A stretch of 33,426 bases of DNA from Treponema sp. (GTDB lineage Bacteria > Spirochaetota > Spirochaetia > Treponematales > Breznakiellaceae): assembly GCA_009786455.1 (NCBI GenBank), contig WQTD01000005.1:1-33426 (forward strand). The letters are read 5' to 3'. The notes beneath the pieces are model-generated. The model did no database searches and had not been told where the DNA came from. It saw only the letters and a program-made list of their open reading frames with translations. Shown here piece after piece: positions 23,815 through 31,929 of the stretch (positions within the stretch are counted from its first letter, which is position 1; each line of letters starts with the position of its first letter). Made by a program: the position numbers and the translations under genes.

Positions 23815-25556
23815 TTAACGTTTTTTTCCTGTTCTCTTTTTTTACGGTCGTATGCAATATACCTGCCGACAAACCCCTGCGGATCATTTAAACCGGCTTT
23901 CATCGCAAGCTCATACAGGCTTGTTTTCTTGAGGCTTGCTCTTTTTGTTATATCTTCATCTGTTAAGACAAGATAAGGCTCCCTGTCTGCAACGCAGCTT
24001 CCGTCGGAAAGAACAACAGTCCTTGTTGTATATTCAAGCATCAGATGCATATCGTGCGTAATCAATAAAAGGGAAAGTCCCAAATCCCTGTTTAGACCAA
24101 GCAGGAATTCCATGAACTCGGTATAATGCCTGTAATCCTGACCCGCTGTCGGCTCGTCAAGGATTATAAAAGAGGGACGCAGGACAATTATAGAAGCGAT
24201 AGTCAGTCTCTTTTTTTGCCCGTAGCTTAGGGCGTTTACAGGCCAGTTTCGAAAAGGATAAAGACCGCATACGGAAAGAGCTTCGTTTGTTCTTTCTCTT
24301 ATTTCGTTTTCCGTAAACCTGCGGTTTTTCAAACCAAAAGCAATTTCATCAAAGATCATGGGAAATGAAATCATTTGATTGGGATTTTGCATAACAAAAG
24401 CTATTTTTTCCGCCCTTTCCATGATGGAAAATTCGTTTAAATTCAATCCCTTAAAAAAAAACGAACCTTTATCGGGTTTTAAAAATCCGCAGATACATTT
24501 TGCAAGAGTGGATTTTCCCGAACCGTTCTTTCCTACGAGCGCGGCGCATTCTCCCTGCGCTACAGAAAAGGAAACGCCTTTTAAAACTTCTTCACCGTGC
24601 TGCGAATAACGAAAATGCAGATCGCGCACATCAAGGCAGGTGTTAAACCCGCTCTGCGCCTGAATCGCATCATTATTTTTACTGTCCCATTCAAGGAGAA
24701 AACGATGATTAAAAATGATATTATCGATATGCTGAGGATTCATCTCAGGCTTAATTTCAAGACCTGCATATTTGAGCGCGCTGATATATAAAGGTTCACG
24801 TATGCCTGTTTTTATCAAAATATCAGAAGAAAGAAGATCAGAGGGTTTAAAAATTGAAATGATTCTTCCTTTGTCCATTACTACAACCCGATCAACAGAC
24901 CGGTGCAATACATCTTCCAGCCTGTGTTCTACAATCAGTATTGTTTTTCCTTCTTTTCTGTGTATCTGATCAATAAGTTCAACGGCTTCTTTACCGGTAG
25001 CCGGATCTAGATTGGCAAGTGGTTCATCGAAAAGAAGTAAGTCAACATTGTCAACAAGGATTCCCGCCATGGAAATACGCTGTTTCTGTCCGCCTGAAAG
25101 ATCATGCGGACTTTTGTCAAGATGAGAGTTCATATCAACAAGAGAAGCGGCTTCAAATGTACGGCTGTGCATTTCCTGTACAGAAACGCAGTCGTTTTCA
25201 AGAGCGAATGCAATATCTTCCGCAGCGCTCAAACCTACAAACTGACCGTCAGTATCCTGCAGAACTGTCCCCGCTATCTTGGAAATTTCAAATATATCAA
25301 GCTCGGCTATATTCTTTCCTGACAATGAAACTTCACCCGTTATTTCGCCTTTAAACGCATGGGGAATTATTCCGTTAATGCAATGGATTAAAGTGGACTT
25401 ACCGCAGCCTGAAGGGCCGAGAATTAAAATTTTTTCACCTTGAAAGATATCAAGGTTAATGTTGAATAATGTGGGTTCGTTTTGTGATCTGTACCGGAAA
25501 GAAAAGTTTTTAAACGAAAGAAGCAGGTTTTTTCCTTCCGGATACAGAGAATGCAA
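23811..25556 (-). CDS. ecfA: ECF transporter ATPase, two ABC domains in one chain
   Basis: This 581-residue protein fuses the two energising ATPases that are often separate. First domain: GPSGCGKSTL, signature LSGGQKQRISMA, Walker B LLLFDEPLANLDP. Second domain (from about residue 300): GKNGSGKSTLAK, signature LSYGQKKRLTIA, Walker B FIILDEPTAGQD and switch ITHDMHL. Both sites look intact. The start is a TTG four bases after the stop of the S subunit, with no clear ribosome site, so it is probably translated by coupling. The fused form is common with UPF0397 and YkoE-type systems. Confidence 0.92.
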   Translation of the reverse strand: MHSLYPEGKNLLLSFKNFSFRYRSQNEPTLFNINLDIFQGEKILILGPSGCGKSTLIHCINGIIPHAFKGEITGEVSLSGKNIAELDIFEISKIAGTVLQDTDGQFVGLSAAEDIAFALENDCVSVQEMHSRTFEAASLVDMNSHLDKSPHDLSGGQKQRISMAGILVDNVDLLLFDEPLANLDPATGKEAVELIDQIHRKEGKTILIVEHRLEDVLHRSVDRVVVMDKGRIISIFKPSDLLSSDILIKTGIREPLYISALKYAGLEIKPEMNPQHIDNIIFNHRFLLEWDSKNNDAIQAQSGFNTCLDVRDLHFRYSQHGEEVLKGVSFSVAQGECAALVGKNGSGKSTLAKCICGFLKPDKGSFFFKGLNLNEFSIMERAEKIAFVMQNPNQMISFPMIFDEIAFGLKNRRFTENEIRERTNEALSVCGLYPFRNWPVNALSYGQKKRLTIASIIVLRPSFIILDEPTAGQDYRHYTEFMEFLLGLNRDLGLSLLLITHDMHLMLEYTTRTVVLSDGSCVADREPYLVLTDEDITKRASLKKTSLYELAMKAGLNDPQGFVGRYIAYDRKKREQEKNVK

Positions 25557-25560
25557 ATTG

Positions 25561-26115
25561 TTATTCGGCTTTTAAACTGCCGGCCTTTGTTCTTGTTTTT
25601 GAATATCCGAATGCCAAAAGGCTTCCAAGAATTAATACAATAACAATGTTTGACGCCGCGGCAACCAACCCCTGAAGATATACCTTATCTGCGGGTTCAG
25701 CGTAAATAAGGATATCAAGAGTAGGAGCGATAGCCGCCCAAACCAAAAGATTTGCGCCAATTTGAACGCCGTTAAAAAGCAAACATTGTTTAAGACCAAA
25801 ACCACCTTCTTCGATTTTGTAGCGTTTCCAGAAAAAACCTACTGCCAATCCGAACAGAGCGGAGCCGATAACCCATGTCCACCAGACACCCCAGCCCCAG
25901 GTTAAATCGGTTAAGGTATGACCGATAAAACCAATCAGGAAGCCTGCAATCGGACCGAATACAGCGGCGAAAAACGCCAAAATAGCGATACCCAAATTTA
26001 AATTAACATTGGGAATTCCGGTTGGAATAGCTACAAAGCGCATTAATACAAACATGAGAGCCGCTCCGATACCAATGGCTACAACCATTTTTACAGATAT
26101 AATTTTTTTGCTCAT
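25561..26115 (-). CDS. ECF transporter S component, UPF0397 type
   Basis: This 184-residue substrate-binding membrane subunit of an ECF transporter resembles UPF0397 proteins throughout: VVAIGIGAALMFVLMRFVAIP, FGPIAGFLIGFIGHTLTDL, WWTWVIGSALFGLAVGFFWKR, LDILIYAEPADKVYLQGL and a C-terminal YSKTRTKAGSLK. About five hydrophobic helices are visible. The substrate of this subfamily is not settled. The strong ribosome site AAGGAGATG precedes the ATG. It heads the operon, is divergent from pyrC and is followed by the ATPase, the T subunit and uraA, so the substrate could be a nucleobase-like compound or a vitamin. That is inference only. Confidence 0.85.
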   Translation of the reverse strand: MSKKIISVKMVVAIGIGAALMFVLMRFVAIPTGIPNVNLNLGIAILAFFAAVFGPIAGFLIGFIGHTLTDLTWGWGVWWTWVIGSALFGLAVGFFWKRYKIEEGGFGLKQCLLFNGVQIGANLLVWAAIAPTLDILIYAEPADKVYLQGLVAAASNIVIVLILGSLLAFGYSKTRTKAGSLKAE

Positions 26116-26207
26116 TTTTTCATCTCCTTATTAGCATGATAAATAATGATCATATAATTTTGGGAAAATTTCAACTGTATAATAACAGGTTTTTTTTATG
26201 ATATATT
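26116..26207 (+). promoter_or_regulatory. Divergent promoter region between the ECF operon and pyrC
   Basis: On the plus strand there are two -10 candidates: TATAAT (26178-26183) within an imperfect palindrome CTGTATAATAACAG, and the extended element TGATATATT (26199-26207), which ends six bases before the pyrC ATG. On the minus strand TTGAAA and TATGAT are present, but at a 14-base spacing that is too short. No aptamer-like riboswitch fold was seen, and the gap is too small for most. Confidence 0.4.
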
Positions 26208-26213
26208 TTGCCA

Positions 26214-27551
26214 ATGCAATATGATTTCATATTAAAAAACGGTAATCTTGTTACTCCCAATGACACCTATATTGCCGACATAGCTGTAAAAGACGGAAAA
26301 ATCGCTTTTACAGGAAAAATTGGAGCCTGCGATACCGCCTGCGATTTATTTGACGCATCTTCATTGCACGTTCTTCCAGGTGTAATTGACGCGCACGTTC
26401 ATTTCCGCGATCCAGGACTTACAGAAAAAGAAGACTTCCAAACAGGCAGCATCGCGGCGGCTTTCGGCGGCATTACAATGATAGCGGATATGCCCAACAC
26501 AATACCTGCAACATCAACTGCGGATTATTTTAATGATAAAATTTCCATCGCAAAGGAGAAATCATATATCGATTTCGCTCTTTTTGCCTTACTGACAAAC
26601 GAAAATATTGAAGAAATGGAAAATTTGAAGAAAGCTGGCGCTCTTGGATTCAAGGTTTTTTATGGAACATCAACAGGCGATATTGCATGTCCTTCGCATC
26701 CTGTTCTTGTGCAGCAGTTAAAAATGGCTTCAAGTCTCGGTATGCGGACAGGCTTTCATTGTGAAACAAACGATATAAATTCCAGTTTTACAGGTATCGC
26801 AAAAAAAGAAACAGATTCCCCCGACGGTTTTTGGCTGGATTACGCAAGACCTGTTATTTCAGAATCTCAGGCTATTTCAAATGTAATACGCTGTGCGGCG
26901 CAAACGGGGGCTGATGTTCATATTCATCATTTAACATCCTGTGAAGGCGTTTTTCTTGTATCAGAAGCAAAAGAAAAGGGGATAAAAGTAACATCAGAAA
27001 CCTGCCCTCACTATCTTTTGTTTGACAATGAAGTTACGCACAAGGTATACCCTCCAATCAGGGACAACAGCCACCGCCTGGAACTTTGGGAAGCGGTAAA
27101 GAACGGAACAATAGACATGATTGCAAGCGATCACGCTCCGCATACCTCTGCTGAAAAATCCCTTCCGTTATGGGAAATGCCGGCAGGGCTTTGCGGAGTA
27201 GAAACTCTCGTACCGATTTTTTTAAACGAAGTTAACAGGGGAAACCTCTCAATCAACGATTTTGTCCGTTTAACAAGCGAGTCTCCTGCAAAAATATGGA
27301 ATATTTTCCCGCGTAAAGGAAACCTGCTTCCCGGCGCGGATGCGGATTTTACATTGGTTGACCTGAAAAAAAAGCATGTTATTGACGCTGAAAGACTTCA
27401 TTCAAAAAGCGGGACATCGCCTTTTGACGGAATGCAGGTACAGGGAGCTGTCACAGCTACAATAGTCAGGGGAAAATTTATAATGAGAGAAGGCGAGCTT
27501 ACAGGCGACAGGGGATACGGCATTATGATTAAACCGGATATCCCCGTTTAA
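26214..27551 (+). CDS. pyrC: Dihydroorotase (amidohydrolase family)
   Basis: This 445-residue metal enzyme should close carbamoyl-aspartate to dihydroorotate in pyrimidine synthesis. Motifs: HVHFRDPG with His61, His63 and Arg65, the carboxylated-lysine candidate Lys147 in GFKVFYG, FHCETND, HIHHLTS, SETCPHYL and the catalytic DMIASDHAPHT. A C-terminal strand (GAVTATIVRGKFIM) closes the beta-sandwich. Allantoinase or dihydropyrimidinase of the same superfamily is the main alternative. The ATG at 26214 is preferred over a TTG two codons earlier; neither has a ribosome site, but an extended -10 box ends six bases before the ATG. It is divergent from the ECF operon. Confidence 0.87.
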   Translation: MQYDFILKNGNLVTPNDTYIADIAVKDGKIAFTGKIGACDTACDLFDASSLHVLPGVIDAHVHFRDPGLTEKEDFQTGSIAAAFGGITMIADMPNTIPATSTADYFNDKISIAKEKSYIDFALFALLTNENIEEMENLKKAGALGFKVFYGTSTGDIACPSHPVLVQQLKMASSLGMRTGFHCETNDINSSFTGIAKKETDSPDGFWLDYARPVISESQAISNVIRCAAQTGADVHIHHLTSCEGVFLVSEAKEKGIKVTSETCPHYLLFDNEVTHKVYPPIRDNSHRLELWEAVKNGTIDMIASDHAPHTSAEKSLPLWEMPAGLCGVETLVPIFLNEVNRGNLSINDFVRLTSESPAKIWNIFPRKGNLLPGADADFTLVDLKKKHVIDAERLHSKSGTSPFDGMQVQGAVTATIVRGKFIMREGELTGDRGYGIMIKPDIPV

Positions 27552-27564
27552 AAGATTTTATTTT
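27511..27564 (+). terminator. Possible intrinsic terminator overlapping the end of pyrC
   Basis: GGGGATA (27511-27517) pairs perfectly with TATCCCC (27539-27545), with an extra CGG/CCG pairing inside. The hairpin is followed by an AT-rich stretch ending in TTTTATTTT. It lies in the last codons of pyrC, at the convergent junction with the vWA-like gene, so part of the match could be chance. Confidence 0.35.
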
Positions 27565-29134
27565 AACCCGGAACGTTAATTGTAGTCAGCATACGGTTCA
27601 ATACTAAAAGCGGATCTTCATATGTTTCAAACCTGAAACGCATTTCATAGCCTTTGTCAGAAACTATGCGAACGGTTTTATTTAAACAGTCATGCAGCTC
27701 GCTTGTGCCGAGATCCGGAAAATATTTTGGTTTACGTGGAATCAGTGTAAGCTGACTGCCGTTTCTGCGCAGATCTCCGATTCTAGGCGGAATCGGCACA
27801 AGGAATATAAGGAAATCGGAATTTTCGCCGCCGATAGAAAGACTGTAACCAGATTTTAATGAATGTATATTACGTTTACCGATCGCTGTATTCTGATCTT
27901 CAACAAAGAGGTTAAGTAGCAATGGTCCGTTGGGATTAATGACAACTGATTTTGCATTGTCGCTTTTTAACGGGCGGTCAGCGTACGGAGTGGTTCTCTG
28001 TTTTGTCTGAACGGCAGCGTATTTTGCAAGGTCATTGCTGTGATCGGCAAACCTGGATTTGTCGGTCTCAGCGCTTGTTGATGCGGCGGATGCCATAACA
28101 CGGTTTGGACCTGAGCGGAGCCTGCGCGTTAAAAGGTATATGATAAGGGCAAGCAGTAATAATATGCCGATTATTATTCCGATAATCACGGGAAGGTTTG
28201 TTGTAACGGAAGAGCTATTTATCCTGCTGGATTGTGTTCCGGTTGTCCCTGTCGTTCCAGTTGTGTCTGCAGTACTGGTTGTTCCGATTGTTTCTGAAGT
28301 ACCGGCAATTTGTGCAGTTCCGGTAGTGTCCATGATACTCATTGTGCCGGTATCTGTAGTTGTATCAGCAATCCAAATTGTGCCTGCATCGGAAGTTACC
28401 GATGTTCCTGCAGTTTCGGTAGTATCCACGATCCCTGTTGTACCGGTACTCGCAGTACCAGTAGTTCCGGCAGTATCCGTGATTCCTGTCGCGGCAGTTG
28501 CGGTTCCGGCAGTATTTGTGATCCCTGTTCCCGTGGCAGCGCCTGTGGTCCAGGCAGCGCCCGCTGTGACGGCGGTACCTGTTGTTCGGACAGTTGTTCC
28601 TACAGCTCCGGTTCTGCGTCCTGAGGAGGGGAGGTTAGTCAATGCCTGTCCGGGAGTCACCTGTATAAAATCCAAAGTGGTATTTGAGCCAAGCCTTTGT
28701 TTTGACGAATTGATTAAATTTGTTGACTCGGAATTGCCAGTGCTTACAACCACTATTTTTTTTGGACGGACAGGCAGGGCTCTTACATACTGCTCTGTAA
28801 AAGTAAGAGCTGGTCCCAGATTACTGCCGCTTTCAACAGGATATTGCAGAAGCATGCGCCCGACTATCGTTTCAACATCACCCTGACTTGTAATACGGCG
28901 GGCGACGTCAATTCTTGGGTTCTCGGAAAAAGGTATCAAATGAAAAGTATCGCCTACGCGGAGAAACTCGGAAAGGAAACTGCCTGTGATGTAGTTATTT
29001 ACATTGTCGTATGACGAACTCATGCCTGAAGAGGAATTCAGCACAAGTATAAGATCAATCAGGTCTGTATTTTGACTGAAAATGTTAATTTGAGAGCATA
29101 TTAAAAGTAAAATAATTAAAAATATTTTCTTCAT
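27563..29134 (-). CDS. Exported, membrane-anchored vWA-like protein with a Thr/Gly/Ala repeat linker
   Basis: No known full-length family is recognised. The 523-residue protein has a signal peptide (1-20), a vWA-like domain (about 22-160) starting LIDLILVLNSSSGMSSS, a low-complexity linker of Thr, Gly and Ala (about 175-300), one transmembrane helix (about 314-335) with positive RRLR after it, and a C-terminal cytoplasmic beta-rich domain (about 400-515, with SIGGENSDFLIF and LHDCLNKTVRIV) that could be FHA-like. The metal-site motif, usually DxSGS, reads NSSSG, so metal binding may be lost or altered. It starts 20 bases after the GreA-fusion gene stop, with AAGGGG as ribosome site, and is the last gene of the TPR-GreA-vWA operon. 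The topology suggests an outside sensor linked to an inside domain. Confidence 0.75.
   Translation of the reverse strand: MKKIFLIILLLICSQINIFSQNTDLIDLILVLNSSSGMSSSYDNVNNYITGSFLSEFLRVGDTFHLIPFSENPRIDVARRITSQGDVETIVGRMLLQYPVESGSNLGPALTFTEQYVRALPVRPKKIVVVSTGNSESTNLINSSKQRLGSNTTLDFIQVTPGQALTNLPSSGRRTGAVGTTVRTTGTAVTAGAAWTTGAATGTGITNTAGTATAATGITDTAGTTGTASTGTTGIVDTTETAGTSVTSDAGTIWIADTTTDTGTMSIMDTTGTAQIAGTSETIGTTSTADTTGTTGTTGTQSSRINSSSVTTNLPVIIGIIIGILLLLALIIYLLTRRLRSGPNRVMASAASTSAETDKSRFADHSNDLAKYAAVQTKQRTTPYADRPLKSDNAKSVVINPNGPLLLNLFVEDQNTAIGKRNIHSLKSGYSLSIGGENSDFLIFLVPIPPRIGDLRRNGSQLTLIPRKPKYFPDLGTSELHDCLNKTVRIVSDKGYEMRFRFETYEDPLLVLNRMLTTINVPG
28235..28612 (-). repeat. Degenerate coding repeat for the Thr/Gly/Ala linker
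   Basis: About 126 codons read as variations on short units such as TAGTTGTA, ITDTAGT and TTGTA. At DNA level, blocks like gttccggcagtatccgtga recur imperfectly on the plus strand. The repeat leaves the other frames open over several hundred bases, which creates false reading frames on the plus strand. Unit number could vary between strains. Confidence 0.7.
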
Positions 29135-29154
29135 AAAAACCCCTTCACAAAGAG

Positions 29155-31911
29155 TTAAATTTCCGCCGATTGAATATTCTCTACCAGATAAGAAATTTTC
29201 TCCTCATTGATGAAAAAATCAAAACTTTCACCAGCTGTTTTATTCAGTATAGCACCTCCGAACGGGGAAAGATAGGAAATAATATTATCATTTGGATTGG
29301 ATTCCCATGGTCCCAGAATTGTATATTCTTCCTGCTGTCCTGATGTTTGATTTTTAAGGATTACTTTTGTGCCGAATGATACCCTTGAAGTATTTACATT
29401 CTTGGGATCAAACAGCTGCGCTCTTTCAATATCTTCCTTGAGCTTGGCTGCCTGTGAATTTAACTGCTCCTGTTTTTCCTTGGCAGCCTTGTATTCGGCA
29501 TTTTCACGCAAGTCGCCGAGAGACAGGGCATATTCAATCTCCTTGGAATTGGCGGGAACTTCAACATCCATGATGCGGCCAAGCTGTTTCTTTTTCTCTT
29601 CATACATTGTAAATGTAACCCATAATGCCCTTGAAACTTTCTTTTCCGCGTCACCGAAGAATTTAAAATCCGGCTTTCTTTCCAGTATTCTTTTACGCAA
29701 ATTTAATTTATCCTGCGGATCCAAATCATGAACGTCATCAATAAAGGTAAAAACCCTGATAATGGCGTCTTCATCGGAATTATCAAGAAATGCCGCAAGA
29801 TCGCTGTCCTTAAAAAGGACATTATAAACAAGTTTGTTGATTTTACGGTTTTCTACCGTGTTTTTATTATTTTCTATATCCCGGTATGTAATATCCAGAA
29901 TATGAATAAGGACAATCAGCTGTTTTTCCGTGCTGATGTCAGCCTTTTTAAACCAGTCGGTTTTTCTTGCGTTTTTATACAGCCAGACAACCGCTTCCCT
30001 TGCTTCGCGGAAGTTTTCAAAACAATCATTGCACATAACAGACAGCTTATACGGCATGCCGGCTTCTTCAAGCTGTTCTGTTATCGAAACAATCTGCGAT
30101 ATCGGAAAAAGTTTTACATAAATATCAGGCCATTCGCTGATGTAAAGTTTTATATTGGCGAGAAATTCAGTTTTAAGTTTCGCGTCTTTAATATTCTTAA
30201 AGATAACGGAAACGTCCTTGATATTGGCAAAAATATCTGTAAAACTGACATTCAAAAACGATTTAACATGCTGGTAATTTTTATTTGCGGAGATTTCATT
30301 CAGTATAAGATATGATGAAACCATGTGATCCGGCTGTGATGACCGGAGGGAATCTGTAAAATACGCGCACATTTCCATAAAATTTTCTGAATCGGGCGCC
30401 GTTTTCTTGTTATTTACATAATCGCGGACAGCTGTTACGCGATCATAAAAATTTTTCTGGGCGCTGAATTCATTATAAAGTTTTTCCGTTACGCTGATCG
30501 GTCTGTCCCTGACGGTGTAAAGATCGCTGTTATCGGGGCTTATTCCAAATTCAGGATTTGTTTTTAAAATTTCCCTCGCTTTTGAATTCCATGTTGTCCA
30601 CTCTCCGGAGGAGAGCAGGGCAGGGAAGAGCTCCGCCTTTATTCTTTTCATGTCGCAGAGGTTGGAAAAACTCTTTATTACAGTTTTAAGAGTCCATACA
30701 ATATTTTCATCTTTATCCTTGATCTTGTCCCTCAATTCTTCTTTTTTCTTTGTCGCCTTTAAAACCCAGATGTGATCTTTTGACAATGTTTGAAGCGCAT
30801 CAACCGCCATCTTTAATGACATTGAATGACCTCTTTTTTTGGAAAAATCAATTGTAATATCATCACCCTTTATAACGGCGATGCGCCCCACTCCCCATGT
30901 TCTGTGGTAGACGAAATTCCCCTTGTCAAAAGCGATGTGTTTTTCAAAGTCGGATATCGCCTGATGAACGTCCCTGTAATTCGTTGACAGGTTGGAAATG
31001 CGTATATATTCCTCAAGCTGGCTGTGGGATGCGTATTTTTTTCTGTAGCATTCGATTAACTCCTTGCGTCCGTGAACATCCTTCTCATCGTATTCAAGGA
31101 TGATTTTCAGAATGTTAACCGCAATATTAATGTCAATATCCTTGTATTTCGCGTAAAGCTCGTTTAAAAGAGTTACTGCTTTGTCTTCGCTTATATGCTT
31201 TGCAATTTTCTTTTGAATATGTAAAAAGAAATCTATGTCTTCAATATCCAAAACCAGAAGCTTTTCCCATATCTCCCTTACATTGGAAAAATTTCCTTTA
31301 CCTATAAAACGGTGAAGCGATTTCTTGAAATACTCTATCGCTTCTTCGGTGTTTTTTGTTTTTTCATAATGTTCGGCAATTGATTTGGCGATATCGGCTT
31401 CCTCAAAATCAACTTTGACAAGCCTCTCCCAAATTCCAAGGATTTTTTCCTCTTCATTTTCATTTTTATAACAGTCAGCAAGGGTTCGAAGAGCAAATTT
31501 TGATTCGCCGTGATCAAGTATCCGCTCGCAGAGATATTTGACAATACTCCATTTATTGTTATCAAGAAAAATTGATACAAGATTTACCATCGCGGAATCA
31601 TCGATAATCTGGCGCGACAGCGCGATCATACCCGAAAGATAAAGCGCTATAATGCTGTTTCTGGTATGCGAAAGATGTTCATCGCAGTTTTTCTTCAGTT
31701 CATCAATACATTTTTCTTTGCGCGCATTCTTGAGGATAACATCTAGTTCCTTAAACTGACCGGTTGAATAATTACCAAGTGTCGCCCTTGTCCACTTTTC
31801 TTCATTCAGCGTTTCCTGCAGATTCTTCAGGAGAGTCTGGGAAACTGTTGACTGAACGGTTTCTGAAGAAACTTCCTGTGATTCCGATGTTGTAGTTTCA
31901 GCATCATTCAT
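29155..31911 (-). CDS. greA: Long GreA-type transcript cleavage factor with helical-repeat N-terminal extension
   Basis: The last 150 of 918 residues are a complete GreA: coiled coil (about 765-835) with the acidic tip GDLRENAEYKAAKEKQ (Asp800, Glu803), then the FKBP-like domain (about 840-918, ISYLSPFGGAILNKTAGE). This part should enter the RNA polymerase channel and rescue backtracked complexes. The first 325 residues are helical repeats of TPR type. A small beta-rich module follows (about 332-375, FVYHRTWGVGRIAVIKGDDITIDF), resembling CarD/Tudor-like polymerase-binding folds by eye, and then another helical region. A similar 'cleavage factor plus unknown domain' fusion is annotated in Chlamydia, to my memory, and long GreA is usual in treponemes. 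AGGAGTG precedes the ATG. The TPR gene lies 18 bases upstream. Confidence 0.9.
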   Translation of the reverse strand: MNDAETTTSESQEVSSETVQSTVSQTLLKNLQETLNEEKWTRATLGNYSTGQFKELDVILKNARKEKCIDELKKNCDEHLSHTRNSIIALYLSGMIALSRQIIDDSAMVNLVSIFLDNNKWSIVKYLCERILDHGESKFALRTLADCYKNENEEEKILGIWERLVKVDFEEADIAKSIAEHYEKTKNTEEAIEYFKKSLHRFIGKGNFSNVREIWEKLLVLDIEDIDFFLHIQKKIAKHISEDKAVTLLNELYAKYKDIDINIAVNILKIILEYDEKDVHGRKELIECYRKKYASHSQLEEYIRISNLSTNYRDVHQAISDFEKHIAFDKGNFVYHRTWGVGRIAVIKGDDITIDFSKKRGHSMSLKMAVDALQTLSKDHIWVLKATKKKEELRDKIKDKDENIVWTLKTVIKSFSNLCDMKRIKAELFPALLSSGEWTTWNSKAREILKTNPEFGISPDNSDLYTVRDRPISVTEKLYNEFSAQKNFYDRVTAVRDYVNNKKTAPDSENFMEMCAYFTDSLRSSQPDHMVSSYLILNEISANKNYQHVKSFLNVSFTDIFANIKDVSVIFKNIKDAKLKTEFLANIKLYISEWPDIYVKLFPISQIVSITEQLEEAGMPYKLSVMCNDCFENFREAREAVVWLYKNARKTDWFKKADISTEKQLIVLIHILDITYRDIENNKNTVENRKINKLVYNVLFKDSDLAAFLDNSDEDAIIRVFTFIDDVHDLDPQDKLNLRKRILERKPDFKFFGDAEKKVSRALWVTFTMYEEKKKQLGRIMDVEVPANSKEIEYALSLGDLRENAEYKAAKEKQEQLNSQAAKLKEDIERAQLFDPKNVNTSRVSFGTKVILKNQTSGQQEEYTILGPWESNPNDNIISYLSPFGGAILNKTAGESFDFFINEEKISYLVENIQSAEI

Positions 31912-31929
31912 TACTTTTCACTCCTAATT

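Noticed and set aside
26116-26207. Riboswitch before the ECF operon
   Set aside because: Only about 90 AT-rich bases are shared by two divergent promoters; no conserved aptamer core was recognised.
28235-28612. Possible CRISPR or satellite array
   Set aside because: The repeats are short, degenerate and in phase with codons, with no constant-length spacers and no cas genes nearby.
28059-28886. Long open plus-strand frame reading PVVPVVPVV-type repeats, antisense to the vWA-like gene
   Set aside because: It exists only because the antisense of the Thr/Gly/Ala repeat lacks stop codons. It has no ribosome site, and the minus-strand frame has a signal peptide, a domain and a membrane helix.
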